DNA of 64,000 bases from Sulfurivermis sp041678005 (GTDB lineage: Bacteria > Pseudomonadota > Gammaproteobacteria > Thiohalomonadales > Thiohalomonadaceae), in assembly GCA_041678005.1 (NCBI GenBank), contig JBAYOW010000007.1, positions 1-64,000 of the forward strand, given 5' to 3'. A program made the translations under genes and the position numbers. Positions 1-7,097 of the stretch are shown here, one piece after another; positions within the stretch are counted from its first letter, which is position 1; each line of letters begins with the position of its first letter. The notes under the pieces were generated by a model. The model saw only the letters and a list, made by a program, of their open reading frames with translations. It had not been told where the DNA came from and did no database searches.

Positions 1-573
1 CTGATGATCGACAATTACGATTCCTTTACCTACAACCTGCTACAGTATTTTGCTGAGCTGGGGGCAAAGGTAGAGGTATATCGCAACGACCAAATCTCGC
101 TGGCAGAAATCGAGCGCCTGCAGCCGGATCATTTGGTGATCTCACCAGGGCCTGGCACGCCAGACAAGGCCGGGATCTCGCTGGCTGCAATACAGCATTT
201 TGCCCGCAAACTGCCCATTCTTGGCGTTTGTCTTGGGCACCAGGCCATAGGCCAGGCCTTTGGTGGACAGATCGTGCAGGCAGATGTGATCATGCATGGC
301 AAGACCTCAGCAATTCATCATGCCGGTGTTGGCGTATTTGCCGGTCTGGCCAATCCATTTCAGGCCACCCGCTATCATTCGCTGGTGATTGAACCATCGT
401 CGCTGCCGGACTGTCTGGAAGTGACGGCATGGACGCAAAAGGATGGCGCTACACGCGAGGCGATCATGGGCGTGCGCCATCGTGAGTTTTGTATCGAAGG
501 TGTGCAGTTTCACCCGGAATCGATCCTCAGCGAGCACGGCCATGATCTGCTGCAAAATTTTCTGCGTCAGTAG
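1..573 (+). CDS. trpG: Anthranilate synthase component II, glutamine amidotransferase (5' end outside window)
   Basis: This is the glutaminase subunit of anthranilate synthase, which passes ammonia from glutamine to TrpE in the first step of tryptophan synthesis. The window opens inside the gene: CTG precedes the first ATG (position 4) in frame, and TrpG proteins usually have a couple of residues before the MIDNYDSFTYN motif, so only a few codons are missing. The class I amidotransferase features are all present: the oxyanion loop SPGPGTPDKAG, the nucleophile elbow GVCLGHQ (Cys about residue 76) and the His-Glu pair in FHPES near residue 170. The gene ends with TAG. It is followed by an MFS gene and then trpDC, so the trp genes are interrupted by one unrelated gene. 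PabA is a paralogue that looks alike; the neighbouring trpDC favours TrpG. Confidence 0.93.
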   Translation: MMIDNYDSFTYNLLQYFAELGAKVEVYRNDQISLAEIERLQPDHLVISPGPGTPDKAGISLAAIQHFARKLPILGVCLGHQAIGQAFGGQIVQADVIMHGKTSAIHHAGVGVFAGLANPFQATRYHSLVIEPSSLPDCLEVTAWTQKDGATREAIMGVRHREFCIEGVQFHPESILSEHGHDLLQNFLRQ

Positions 574-660
574 GCAGGTTCAGTAAATCCTGTATTAAAA
601 CTTGCGTTTACTGAGCGCAGCACACAGATTTACTTATTACTGCTTTTCATCGAGACTTAA

Positions 661-1860
661 ATGCCAAAAAACCAATCTGCGACCGGGCATTCATCCCTGC
701 TCATCGCTATCATGGTGGCCGCTTTGTCCATGCTGGCCCCATTTACCATCGATACTTATCTGCCGTCTTTTCCTGCTATCGCCAGCGAGTTTTCGGCAAG
801 TTATACCCAGATGCAGCAGACCATGGGTTTGTATCTGGCGGTGTTTGCCCTGACCACACTGTTTTATGGCCCGCTGTCCGACAGCTTTGGTCGCCGTCCG
901 GTGATCATCGGCGCACTCGCGCTTTATGTCTTCGGCAGTGTTGGTGCTGCGATGACTGATTCTATAGGCGGGCTTTTATTCTGGCGGGTGGTGCAAGGCC
1001 TGTCGGCCGGTGCTGGCGTGGTCGTCGGACGGGCAATGGTGCGCGATGCATTCAGCGGTCATCATGCTCAGCGCGTGCTCTCACATGCCATGCTGATCGT
1101 TGCCGTGGCACCGGCAATTGCGCCGATGATCGGTGGCGTGTTGCAGACGTTCTTTGGCTGGCGCTCTATATTCTGGTTTCTCGCCTTGCTTGGAGTTGCC
1201 TTGTTTAGCCTGGCTATTTGGCGTGCGCCTGAAACCTTGCCGCTGGCAGAGCGCCAATCAGCGAGACCGGGCAGGGTATTAACTACCTACGGCATCGCGC
1301 TGCAGAATCGACAGTTTATGGGTCTGGTGCTGGCTTTTTCGTTGAATTTTGGCGGTTTTTTCTTGTATATAGCCGGATCGCCAGCGATTTTTTATGATCA
1401 CTTACATCTTGGGCCCAATGATTTCTGGATGCAATTTGTGCCCATGGTCGCTGGCCTGATGGCCGGCTCTTATAGTAGTGGTCGCATGGCAGGACGGATC
1501 TCGCCAAAACGTACCGTCTACATCAGTTATGCCCTCATGCTAAGTGCCGGTCTGTTGAATGTGTTACAGGCCTTGGTGTTAGCACCAGGCCCGGTAAATG
1601 TATTGGCACCAATGGTGTTATATGCCTTCGCCGTAGCCTTCAGCATGCCCAGCCTCACCTTGATGGCACTGGACTGCTTTCCCCACAACCGGGGCATGGC
1701 AGCGGCTGTGCAATCATTTTTGCAGGTAGGCGGCAACGCGGTGGTGGCCAGCCTGCTGGTGCCGTTGCTATCAGGGCATATCTGGAGCATGGCACTGGGG
1801 ATGCTGAGCTTGTCCTGTTTCGGCTTTGTCGTCTGGCAATGGCAACAACGCAAACACTAA
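661..1860 (+). CDS. MFS drug-resistance transporter, Bcr/CflA family
   Basis: A 399-residue membrane protein with about twelve hydrophobic segments, the size of a Bcr/CflA-type proton-driven multidrug exporter of the major facilitator superfamily. The first segment contains the sequence TIDTYLPSFPAI, typical of the Bcr/CflA group, and the loop between segments 2 and 3 has the MFS signature GPLSDSFGRRPV. Segment 4 carries the QGLSAGAGVVVGRAMVRD motif of drug/H+ antiporters. It stands between trpG and trpD on the same strand, 87 nt after trpG and 241 nt before trpD. Its substrate cannot be told from sequence; export of an aromatic compound would fit the location but is only a guess. The family call is secure, the function is not. 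Confidence 0.85.
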   Translation: MPKNQSATGHSSLLIAIMVAALSMLAPFTIDTYLPSFPAIASEFSASYTQMQQTMGLYLAVFALTTLFYGPLSDSFGRRPVIIGALALYVFGSVGAAMTDSIGGLLFWRVVQGLSAGAGVVVGRAMVRDAFSGHHAQRVLSHAMLIVAVAPAIAPMIGGVLQTFFGWRSIFWFLALLGVALFSLAIWRAPETLPLAERQSARPGRVLTTYGIALQNRQFMGLVLAFSLNFGGFFLYIAGSPAIFYDHLHLGPNDFWMQFVPMVAGLMAGSYSSGRMAGRISPKRTVYISYALMLSAGLLNVLQALVLAPGPVNVLAPMVLYAFAVAFSMPSLTLMALDCFPHNRGMAAAVQSFLQVGGNAVVASLLVPLLSGHIWSMALGMLSLSCFGFVVWQWQQRKH

Positions 1861-2043
1861 CGCGGCGTCACAGCCCTGCGTACAGGCATGCAACGATAGC
1901 CATTAACATCATGGACATACCGAGGCGATGAATCAGCCAACATGCTGATAAAATACCCTGACTTCTGTAGGCAAGGCATGAATTTTTATCCCGCGAAAAT
2001 CAGGCCTATATGAGTTATGGCGGAATATGCGGCCCATGACCGC

Positions 2044-2073
2044 TTGACCACCACACAGTCCAAACAGGACAAT
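2044..2073 (+). promoter_or_regulatory. Possible promoter for trpDC
   Basis: TTGACC at 2044-2049 is separated by 18 nt from GACAAT at 2068-2073, a fair match to a sigma-70 promoter, 28 nt upstream of the trpD start. The 241-nt gap after the MFS gene makes an independent trpDC promoter likely. No Trp-rich leader peptide or attenuator hairpin was found in this gap. Confidence 0.35.
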
Positions 2074-2101
2074 TGACCAGTTTCTTTTCAAGGTTTTTTC
2101 T

Positions 2102-3127
2102 ATGGATATGCAAACAGCCATCCGTGCCGTCACTGAACGGCGCGATCTTGATGCAGCACAAATGACAGCGGCCATGCGTCTGCTTATGACCGGCGAGGCG
2201 ACCGAGGCACAGATCGCAGGCTTTCTGGTTGGTCTGCGCATGAAGGGTGAGAGCGTCGAGGAGATCGCCGCTGCCGCCAGTGTAATGCGTGAGCTGGCCA
2301 TACCTGTCAAGGTGGATCTGCCTCATCTGGTCGATACCTGCGGTACCGGCGGTGATGGCATCCATACCTTTAATATTTCGACCACGGTGGCCTTTGTCGT
2401 CGCCGCTGCCGGTGGTCATGTTGCCAAGCACGGCAACCGCTCTATCTCGAGCAAATCTGGCAGTGCCGATGTGCTGGAAGCAGCCGGAGTGAATCTTGAA
2501 CTGACACCAGAGCAGGTGGCTGAATGCATACGCCAGACCGGTGTAGGCTTTATGTTTGCCCCGCGCCATCATGGGGCAATGAAATATGCCGTTGGCCCGC
2601 GCCGTGAGATGGGCGTGCGCACGCTGTTCAATGTCCTTGGCCCGTTGACAAATCCCGCTGGGGCACCGCATCAGGTGTTGGGCGTCTACAGTGATGAATG
2701 GCTGGAACCGCTGGCACTAGTACTTGGCCGTCTCGGTTCAAAACATGTGCTGGTCGTGCATGCCGAGGATGGCATGGACGAAATCAGCATCAGCGCCACA
2801 ACCCACGTGGCCGAATGGCAGCATGGTGCGCTCAAGCGTTATGTAATTACGCCCGAACAGTTTGGCCTGCAACGCACGGATGTATCTGCACTAGCCGTAA
2901 AACTGCCAGAGCAAAGCCTGCACATCATGCATGAGGTGCTCGCCGACAAACGGGGGCCTGCCTACGATATTGTGATACTCAATGCCGGCGCCGCGATTTA
3001 TGTTGCTGATCTGGCGGCCAGCCTGGAGGAGGGCGTGCAACAGGCGCGTGCGATCATTGCCAGTGGAGCTGCACGCGAGCGTCTGGATCGACTGGTACAG
3101 ATCAGCAACAGCTTCAAGGTCGAATAA
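2102..3127 (+). CDS. trpD: Anthranilate phosphoribosyltransferase
   Basis: TrpD joins anthranilate to PRPP to make N-(5-phosphoribosyl)anthranilate, the second step of tryptophan synthesis. The 341 residues match the family length. The PRPP-binding loop CGTGGDGIHTFNIST lies near residue 80 and the anthranilate/Mg site KHGNRSISSKSGSADVLE near residue 107; the second metal motif (DGMDEIS) follows in the C-terminal lobe. The start ATG at 2102 is preceded by a weak AAGG. The stop codon lies one nucleotide before the trpC start, so the two are translated together. Identification rests on the conserved motifs and the trpC neighbour. Confidence 0.96.
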   Translation: MDMQTAIRAVTERRDLDAAQMTAAMRLLMTGEATEAQIAGFLVGLRMKGESVEEIAAAASVMRELAIPVKVDLPHLVDTCGTGGDGIHTFNISTTVAFVVAAAGGHVAKHGNRSISSKSGSADVLEAAGVNLELTPEQVAECIRQTGVGFMFAPRHHGAMKYAVGPRREMGVRTLFNVLGPLTNPAGAPHQVLGVYSDEWLEPLALVLGRLGSKHVLVVHAEDGMDEISISATTHVAEWQHGALKRYVITPEQFGLQRTDVSALAVKLPEQSLHIMHEVLADKRGPAYDIVILNAGAAIYVADLAASLEEGVQQARAIIASGAARERLDRLVQISNSFKVE

Positions 3128-3128
3128 A

Positions 3129-3926
3129 ATGTCAGATACACCGGATATTCTGAAAAAGATTCTTGCCCGCAAAAAGGCTGAAATCACCGCCCGTCGTGAA
3201 CAGAAAAGCCTTGCCACGCTACAGGCCGAGCTATCTTCCGCGCCCGCCTTACGTGCTTTTGTCGCTGCCTTGCGCGCCAAACTCGCAGCTGGCCTGCCTG
3301 CGGTGATTGCCGAGATCAAAAAGGCCTCGCCCAGCAAGGGAGTAATTCGTGAGGACTTTCAGCCCGCTGAAATTGCCCAATCCTACCAGCGTGGTGGCGC
3401 TGCCTGTTTGTCGGTACTGACCGATCGTGATTTTTTCCAGGGAGCTGATGAATATCTGCAACAGGCACGGGCGGCCTGCCAGTTGCCTGTGATCCGCAAG
3501 GATTTCATTATCGACCCCTATCAGGTCATCGAGGCGCGGGTGATAGGCGCTGACTGCATTCTACTTATCGCTGCCGCCTTGAGTGATGCACAAATGCAGG
3601 AGCTGGCGGCGGCGGCCACAGAATTGGGCATGGATGTATTGGTGGAAGTGCATGATACCAGGGAGCTTGAACGAGCATTGCAATTGCCCTTGCACATGGT
3701 GGGGATCAACAACCGCAATCTGCGTACATTTGAGCTAAGCCTCAACACCACGCTTGAACTGCTAATACAAATTCCAGCCGATCGCCTGGTTATCACTGAA
3801 AGCGGCATCTTGAGCCGTGAGGATGTGGCCTTGATGCGCCAGCACGGTGTGCACGGCTTCCTCGTTGGCGAGGCCTTTATGCGCGCCGCTGACCCTGGCG
3901 CGAAACTGGCGGAGCTATTTGCCTAA
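3129..3926 (+). CDS. trpC: Indole-3-glycerol phosphate synthase
   Basis: TrpC closes the indole ring, converting the carboxyphenylamino-deoxyribulose phosphate to indole-3-glycerol phosphate. The 265-residue TIM barrel has the family signature AEIKKASPSKGVIREDF (catalytic Lys, near residue 59), the LSVLTDRDFFQG strand, the catalytic RKDF(I)IDPYQV segment, GINNRNLRTF, and the phosphate-binding TESGI and GFLVGEAFMR loops. The ATG at 3129 was chosen because it starts one base after the trpD stop and gives the usual N-terminus; reading further upstream would run into trpD. The gene is monofunctional (no TrpF domain). Its stop overlaps the stop of the converging crp-type gene. Confidence 0.96.
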   Translation: MSDTPDILKKILARKKAEITARREQKSLATLQAELSSAPALRAFVAALRAKLAAGLPAVIAEIKKASPSKGVIREDFQPAEIAQSYQRGGAACLSVLTDRDFFQGADEYLQQARAACQLPVIRKDFIIDPYQVIEARVIGADCILLIAAALSDAQMQELAAAATELGMDVLVEVHDTRELERALQLPLHMVGINNRNLRTFELSLNTTLELLIQIPADRLVITESGILSREDVALMRQHGVHGFLVGEAFMRAADPGAKLAELFA

Positions 3927-4558
3927 CGGCTGCCGAAGACTACAACTGTCTTGCCTTTGGCAGAAATCAGGCCTTGTTCTTCCAGCGCCTTGATTACACG
4001 ACCAGCCATTTCACGCGAGCAACCGACCAGTCGACCCAACTCCTGGCGGGTAATACGGATTTGCATGCCATCTGGGTGCGTCATGGCATCCGGCTCCTTA
4101 GTCAGATCGAGCAGGGCACGCGCAATACGACCGGTGACATCGAGAAAGGCCAGATCACCAACCTTGCGACTGGTGGTGCGCAACCTTGCCGCCATCTGAC
4201 TGGACAGGGCAAACAGGATCTCTGTGTCGTCCTGTGCGACCTGACGAAAACGGCCATAACTGATCTCGGCCAACTCGCACTCGGTGCGCGAGCGCACCCA
4301 GGCACTACGGCCAGCCTTTTCATCAAACAAACCCATCTCGCCGAAAAAATCACCTGGATTGAGATAGGCCAATACGATCTCACGGCCATTATCGTCCTCG
4401 ATCATTACCGTCATGCCGCCTTCGATGATGTAATACAACACCTCAGGCTTGTCGCCAGCGCGAATAATCGTGCTGCGCGATGGGTAGCGGCGACGATGGC
4501 AGTGAACCAAAAAACGGTCAATCGCGGGATTGCCAGTGCTCGACACCTTGGTCTTCAT
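3923..4558 (-). CDS. crp: cAMP-dependent transcription regulator, CRP/Vfr type
   Basis: A 211-residue global regulator of the CRP/Vfr group: an N-terminal cyclic-nucleotide-binding beta roll, a dimerisation helix and a C-terminal winged helix-turn-helix. The cAMP contacts known from E. coli CRP are kept: Gly73 and Glu74 (FFGEMGLF), Arg84-Ser85 (GRSAWV), and Thr129-Ser130 (RTTSRK). The recognition helix reads CSREMAGRVIKAL, keeping the three DNA-contacting residues Arg-Glu...Arg, so a TGTGA-type palindrome should be recognised. It converges on trpC with a 4-nt overlap and is divergent from the OsmC-like gene, as crp and yhfA are in E. coli. Function as a true cAMP receptor is inferred from the conserved residues. 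Vfr is an equally good name. Confidence 0.93.
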   Translation of the reverse strand: MKTKVSSTGNPAIDRFLVHCHRRRYPSRSTIIRAGDKPEVLYYIIEGGMTVMIEDDNGREIVLAYLNPGDFFGEMGLFDEKAGRSAWVRSRTECELAEISYGRFRQVAQDDTEILFALSSQMAARLRTTSRKVGDLAFLDVTGRIARALLDLTKEPDAMTHPDGMQIRITRQELGRLVGCSREMAGRVIKALEEQGLISAKGKTVVVFGSR

Positions 4559-4649
4559 GGCGATTCCTTGCCTCCATAAAAAAGAGCCTGCCCACTTAAG
4601 GGCAAACAGCTACAATAATGCAGAATAACCAGTATAGAGGACAGTTTAA

Positions 4650-5066
4650 ATGAAGGCGCGGATCAAATGGGTCGAACAATCAACATTTATTGGTGAAACC
4701 AGTAGCGGGCATTCGGTCGTGATGGACGGCTTACCTGAATTCGGTGGCCGTGATCTGGGGCCAAGGCCGATGGAAATGCTGCTGCTCGGCATGGGTGGCT
4801 GCACCTCTATTGATGTGGTCAGCATCCTGAAGAAGGCACGGCAGGATATTCACGACTGCGTTGCAGAGCTCACCGCTGAACGCGCCACTGAACACCCCAA
4901 AGTGTTTACCCGGATTCATGTCCATTTCATTATCACTGGCCACGAGCTGAAAGAAGCACAGGTAAAACGTGCTGTTGAACTCTCGGCAGAAAAATATTGC
5001 TCCGCCTCACTGATGCTGGGCAAGGTGGCTACAATCACCCACGACTACGAAATCATCGCCAGCTGA
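4650..5066 (+). CDS. OsmC/Ohr family protein (YhfA-like)
   Basis: A 138-residue OsmC-fold protein. The two redox cysteines of the family are present, in GMGGCTSID (near residue 50) and KYCSASLML (near residue 116), so a peroxidase-type activity is possible. It resembles the YhfA subgroup, and like E. coli yhfA it sits back-to-back with crp, 91 nt away; this context supports the subgroup more than the stress-induced OsmC or Ohr proteins. The start at 4650 follows an AGGACAG Shine-Dalgarno-like stretch. A TACAAT sequence at about 4611 may be its -10 element. The biological substrate of YhfA proteins is not known. Confidence 0.85.
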   Translation: MKARIKWVEQSTFIGETSSGHSVVMDGLPEFGGRDLGPRPMEMLLLGMGGCTSIDVVSILKKARQDIHDCVAELTAERATEHPKVFTRIHVHFIITGHELKEAQVKRAVELSAEKYCSASLMLGKVATITHDYEIIAS

Positions 5067-5161
5067 TATTTTTTCCCTTTTTCTTGCCATTTCATGGATA
5101 ATGCGCGGCCCTGGCCAAAATAGCGGCCATTACTCCTGAGTTTTCTGTGGAGGTTTATGAT

Positions 5162-6031
5162 TTGCCTGACTATTCTGGTTCCAAGCTCAAGCTGCATGGT
5201 TTTAATAATCTAACCAAAACACTGAGCTTCAATATCTATGACATTTGCTATACGCAGACCGATGCTCAACAGCGTGAATACATTGAATACATTGATGAAG
5301 AATATAATGCCGAACGGCTGACCAATATCCTCACCGATGTCACCGAGATCATTGGCGCAAATATCCTTAATATCGCTCGTCAGGACTATGACCCGCAGGG
5401 TGCCAGTGTCACCATACTCATTTCCGAGGAGCCAGTGCTCTCGCAGGAGCTGTCGAATACCGAGGCACCTGGGCCATTACTGTCGGAGTCGGTCGTCGCA
5501 CATCTGGATAAAAGCCACATTACCGTGCACACCTATCCGGAAAGCCATCCGGACCACGGCATCAGCACCTTTCGTGCCGATATCGATGTGTCCACCTGTG
5601 GGCGCATTTCACCGCTGAAGGCGCTGAATTATCTAATCCACAGCTTTGAGTCCGACATCGTCACCATGGATTACCGCGTGCGCGGTTTCACCCGCAACAT
5701 CAAGGGACGTAAGCATTTCATCGATCACAAGATCAATTCCATCCAGAATTACATCGCCCAGGCCACGCTGAATAGCTATCAGCTGATCGACGCCAATGTA
5801 TACCAGGAGAACATCTTTCATACCAAGATGATGCTTAAGGAGTTCGAGCTGGATAATTACCTCTTTGGTATAGATGCCTGCAATCTGGACCCGACGGTAG
5901 CACGCACCATACGTCGTCGCCTGCAAAAAGAAATGCTGGAGATCTTCTACGGCCGTAACATGAGCGCCCCAAAAAAAGTACCAGGCTGCCAAAATATACC
6001 CACGGCCAGCATTAAAGCAAAATCATCCTGA
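5162..6031 (+). CDS. speD: S-adenosylmethionine decarboxylase proenzyme
   Basis: SpeD makes decarboxylated SAM, the aminopropyl donor for spermidine. It is a long (E. coli-type) proenzyme of about 289 residues that cleaves itself to form a pyruvoyl group. The cleavage site HLDKSH is present with the Ser at about residue 118 counted from the TTG start, and the catalytic STCG cysteine follows. I chose TTG at 5162 because GGAGG at 5149-5153 lies 8 nt upstream; a GTG at 5147 in the same frame would overlap that ribosome-binding site. No speE is in the window, but an ornithine/lysine decarboxylase lies at 29.4 kb, so two polyamine genes are present. A palindromic repeat follows the stop codon directly. 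Confidence 0.95.
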   Translation: MPDYSGSKLKLHGFNNLTKTLSFNIYDICYTQTDAQQREYIEYIDEEYNAERLTNILTDVTEIIGANILNIARQDYDPQGASVTILISEEPVLSQELSNTEAPGPLLSESVVAHLDKSHITVHTYPESHPDHGISTFRADIDVSTCGRISPLKALNYLIHSFESDIVTMDYRVRGFTRNIKGRKHFIDHKINSIQNYIAQATLNSYQLIDANVYQENIFHTKMMLKEFELDNYLFGIDACNLDPTVARTIRRRLQKEMLEIFYGRNMSAPKKVPGCQNIPTASIKAKSS

Positions 6032-6034
6032 GCA

Positions 6035-6078
6035 GCATATTTTACCAGGGCGCTCTCTTCATCCCTGGTGAAATATGC
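6035..6078. repeat. Palindromic intergenic element, copy A
   Basis: Left arm 6035-6050 and right arm 6063-6078 form a 16-bp stem with a single G-T wobble and a 12-nt loop. The arms read GCATATTTTACCAGGG and CCCTGGTGAAATATGC. It lies 4 nt after the speD stop. A second copy with the same arms is at 28987-29038, so it belongs to a small repeat family rather than being a lone terminator; it has no T-run after the stem. Confidence 0.75.
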
Positions 6079-6081
6079 GAG

Positions 6082-6111
6082 TTCGCAGCCGCGCCCAGGC
6101 CGCGTTATAAT
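6082..6111 (+). promoter_or_regulatory. Possible glyQS promoter
   Basis: A perfect TATAAT at 6106-6111 is preceded at 18 nt by TTCGCA (6082-6087), a weak -35. It lies 37 nt before the glyQ start codon, and the start of the element is only 4 nt after the palindromic repeat. Confidence 0.35.
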
Positions 6112-6147
6112 CAGCAACTTTATCCACAATGAATCAGATGGAGTGTC

Positions 6148-7059
6148 ATGAGCGCCTCGACACAGGATATCTTGACTTTTCAGGACTCGATCCTGGCCTT
6201 GCAAACCTACTGGGCTGAGCAGGGCTGTATCATCCTGCAGCCCTATGACATGGAAGTAGGTGCGGGGACCTTCCACCCGGCAACTTTTTTGCGCGCCATC
6301 GGACCTGAGCCATGGAGTGCTGCCTACGTACAGCCATCGCGTCGCCCTGCCGATGGTCGCTATGGCGAAAATCCCAATCGCCTGCAGCACTATTACCAGT
6401 TTCAGGTCGTCATCAAACCTTCGCCCATAAATATTCAGGAGCTGTATCTGGGCTCCTTGCGCCAACTGGGCATAGACCCATTGATACATGACATCCGTTT
6501 TGTCGAGGACAACTGGGAGTCGCCAACTCTAGGGGCCTGGGGCCTGGGCTGGGAGGTTTGGCTCAACGGCATGGAAGTAACACAATTCACTTATTTCCAG
6601 CAGGTTGGTGGCCTGGAATGTCGCCCCGTCACCGGCGAGATCACCTACGGCCTGGAGCGCATTGCGATGTATCTACAGGGCGTGGAAAGTGTATTTGATT
6701 TGGTGTGGACGGACGGGCCGCTGGGCAAGGTCACCTATGGCGATGTCTTTCAACAAAATGAAATCGAGATGTCGACCTATAACTTCGAACATGCGGCGGT
6801 CGACAGCCTGTTTGAACACTTCACGTTCTACGAAAGTCAAAGCCAGTATCTTATAGAGCAAGGACTGCCCTTACCGGCCTATGAAATGGTTCTCAAGGCC
6901 TCGCACACCTTCAATCTGCTTGATGCCCGCAAGGCTATTTCTGTCACGGAACGCCAGCACTATATCCTGCGTATGCGCCAACTGGCCCGTGCTGTGGCGC
7001 AGGCCTATTTTGAGCGACGCGAGATACTGGGCTTTCCGATGCTGGCAGACAAAAAATAA
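6148..7059 (+). CDS. glyQ: Glycyl-tRNA synthetase alpha subunit
   Basis: The catalytic alpha subunit of the bacterial alpha2-beta2 glycyl-tRNA synthetase, which activates glycine with ATP. The 303 residues match the family length. Conserved stretches are the N-terminal FQDSILALQTYWAEQGC, the PYDMEVGAGTFHPATFLRA motif and the class II motif region SAAYVQPSRRPADGRYGENP, followed by RLQHYYQFQV. The C-terminus (ARKAISVTERQHYILRMR) is typical. The ATG at 6148 follows GATGGAGTGTC, giving a good ribosome-binding site. glyS follows 38 nt later, as in most Gammaproteobacteria. Confidence 0.98.
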   Translation: MSASTQDILTFQDSILALQTYWAEQGCIILQPYDMEVGAGTFHPATFLRAIGPEPWSAAYVQPSRRPADGRYGENPNRLQHYYQFQVVIKPSPINIQELYLGSLRQLGIDPLIHDIRFVEDNWESPTLGAWGLGWEVWLNGMEVTQFTYFQQVGGLECRPVTGEITYGLERIAMYLQGVESVFDLVWTDGPLGKVTYGDVFQQNEIEMSTYNFEHAAVDSLFEHFTFYESQSQYLIEQGLPLPAYEMVLKASHTFNLLDARKAISVTERQHYILRMRQLARAVAQAYFERREILGFPMLADKK

Positions 7060-7097
7060 AATCGGCTCCACTCCTTTACCGGCAATAAGGACGTAAC

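Noticed and set aside
2015..2671. Open frame of 218 codons on the minus strand across trpD
   Set aside because: It lies antisense to conserved trpD motifs and resembles no known protein.
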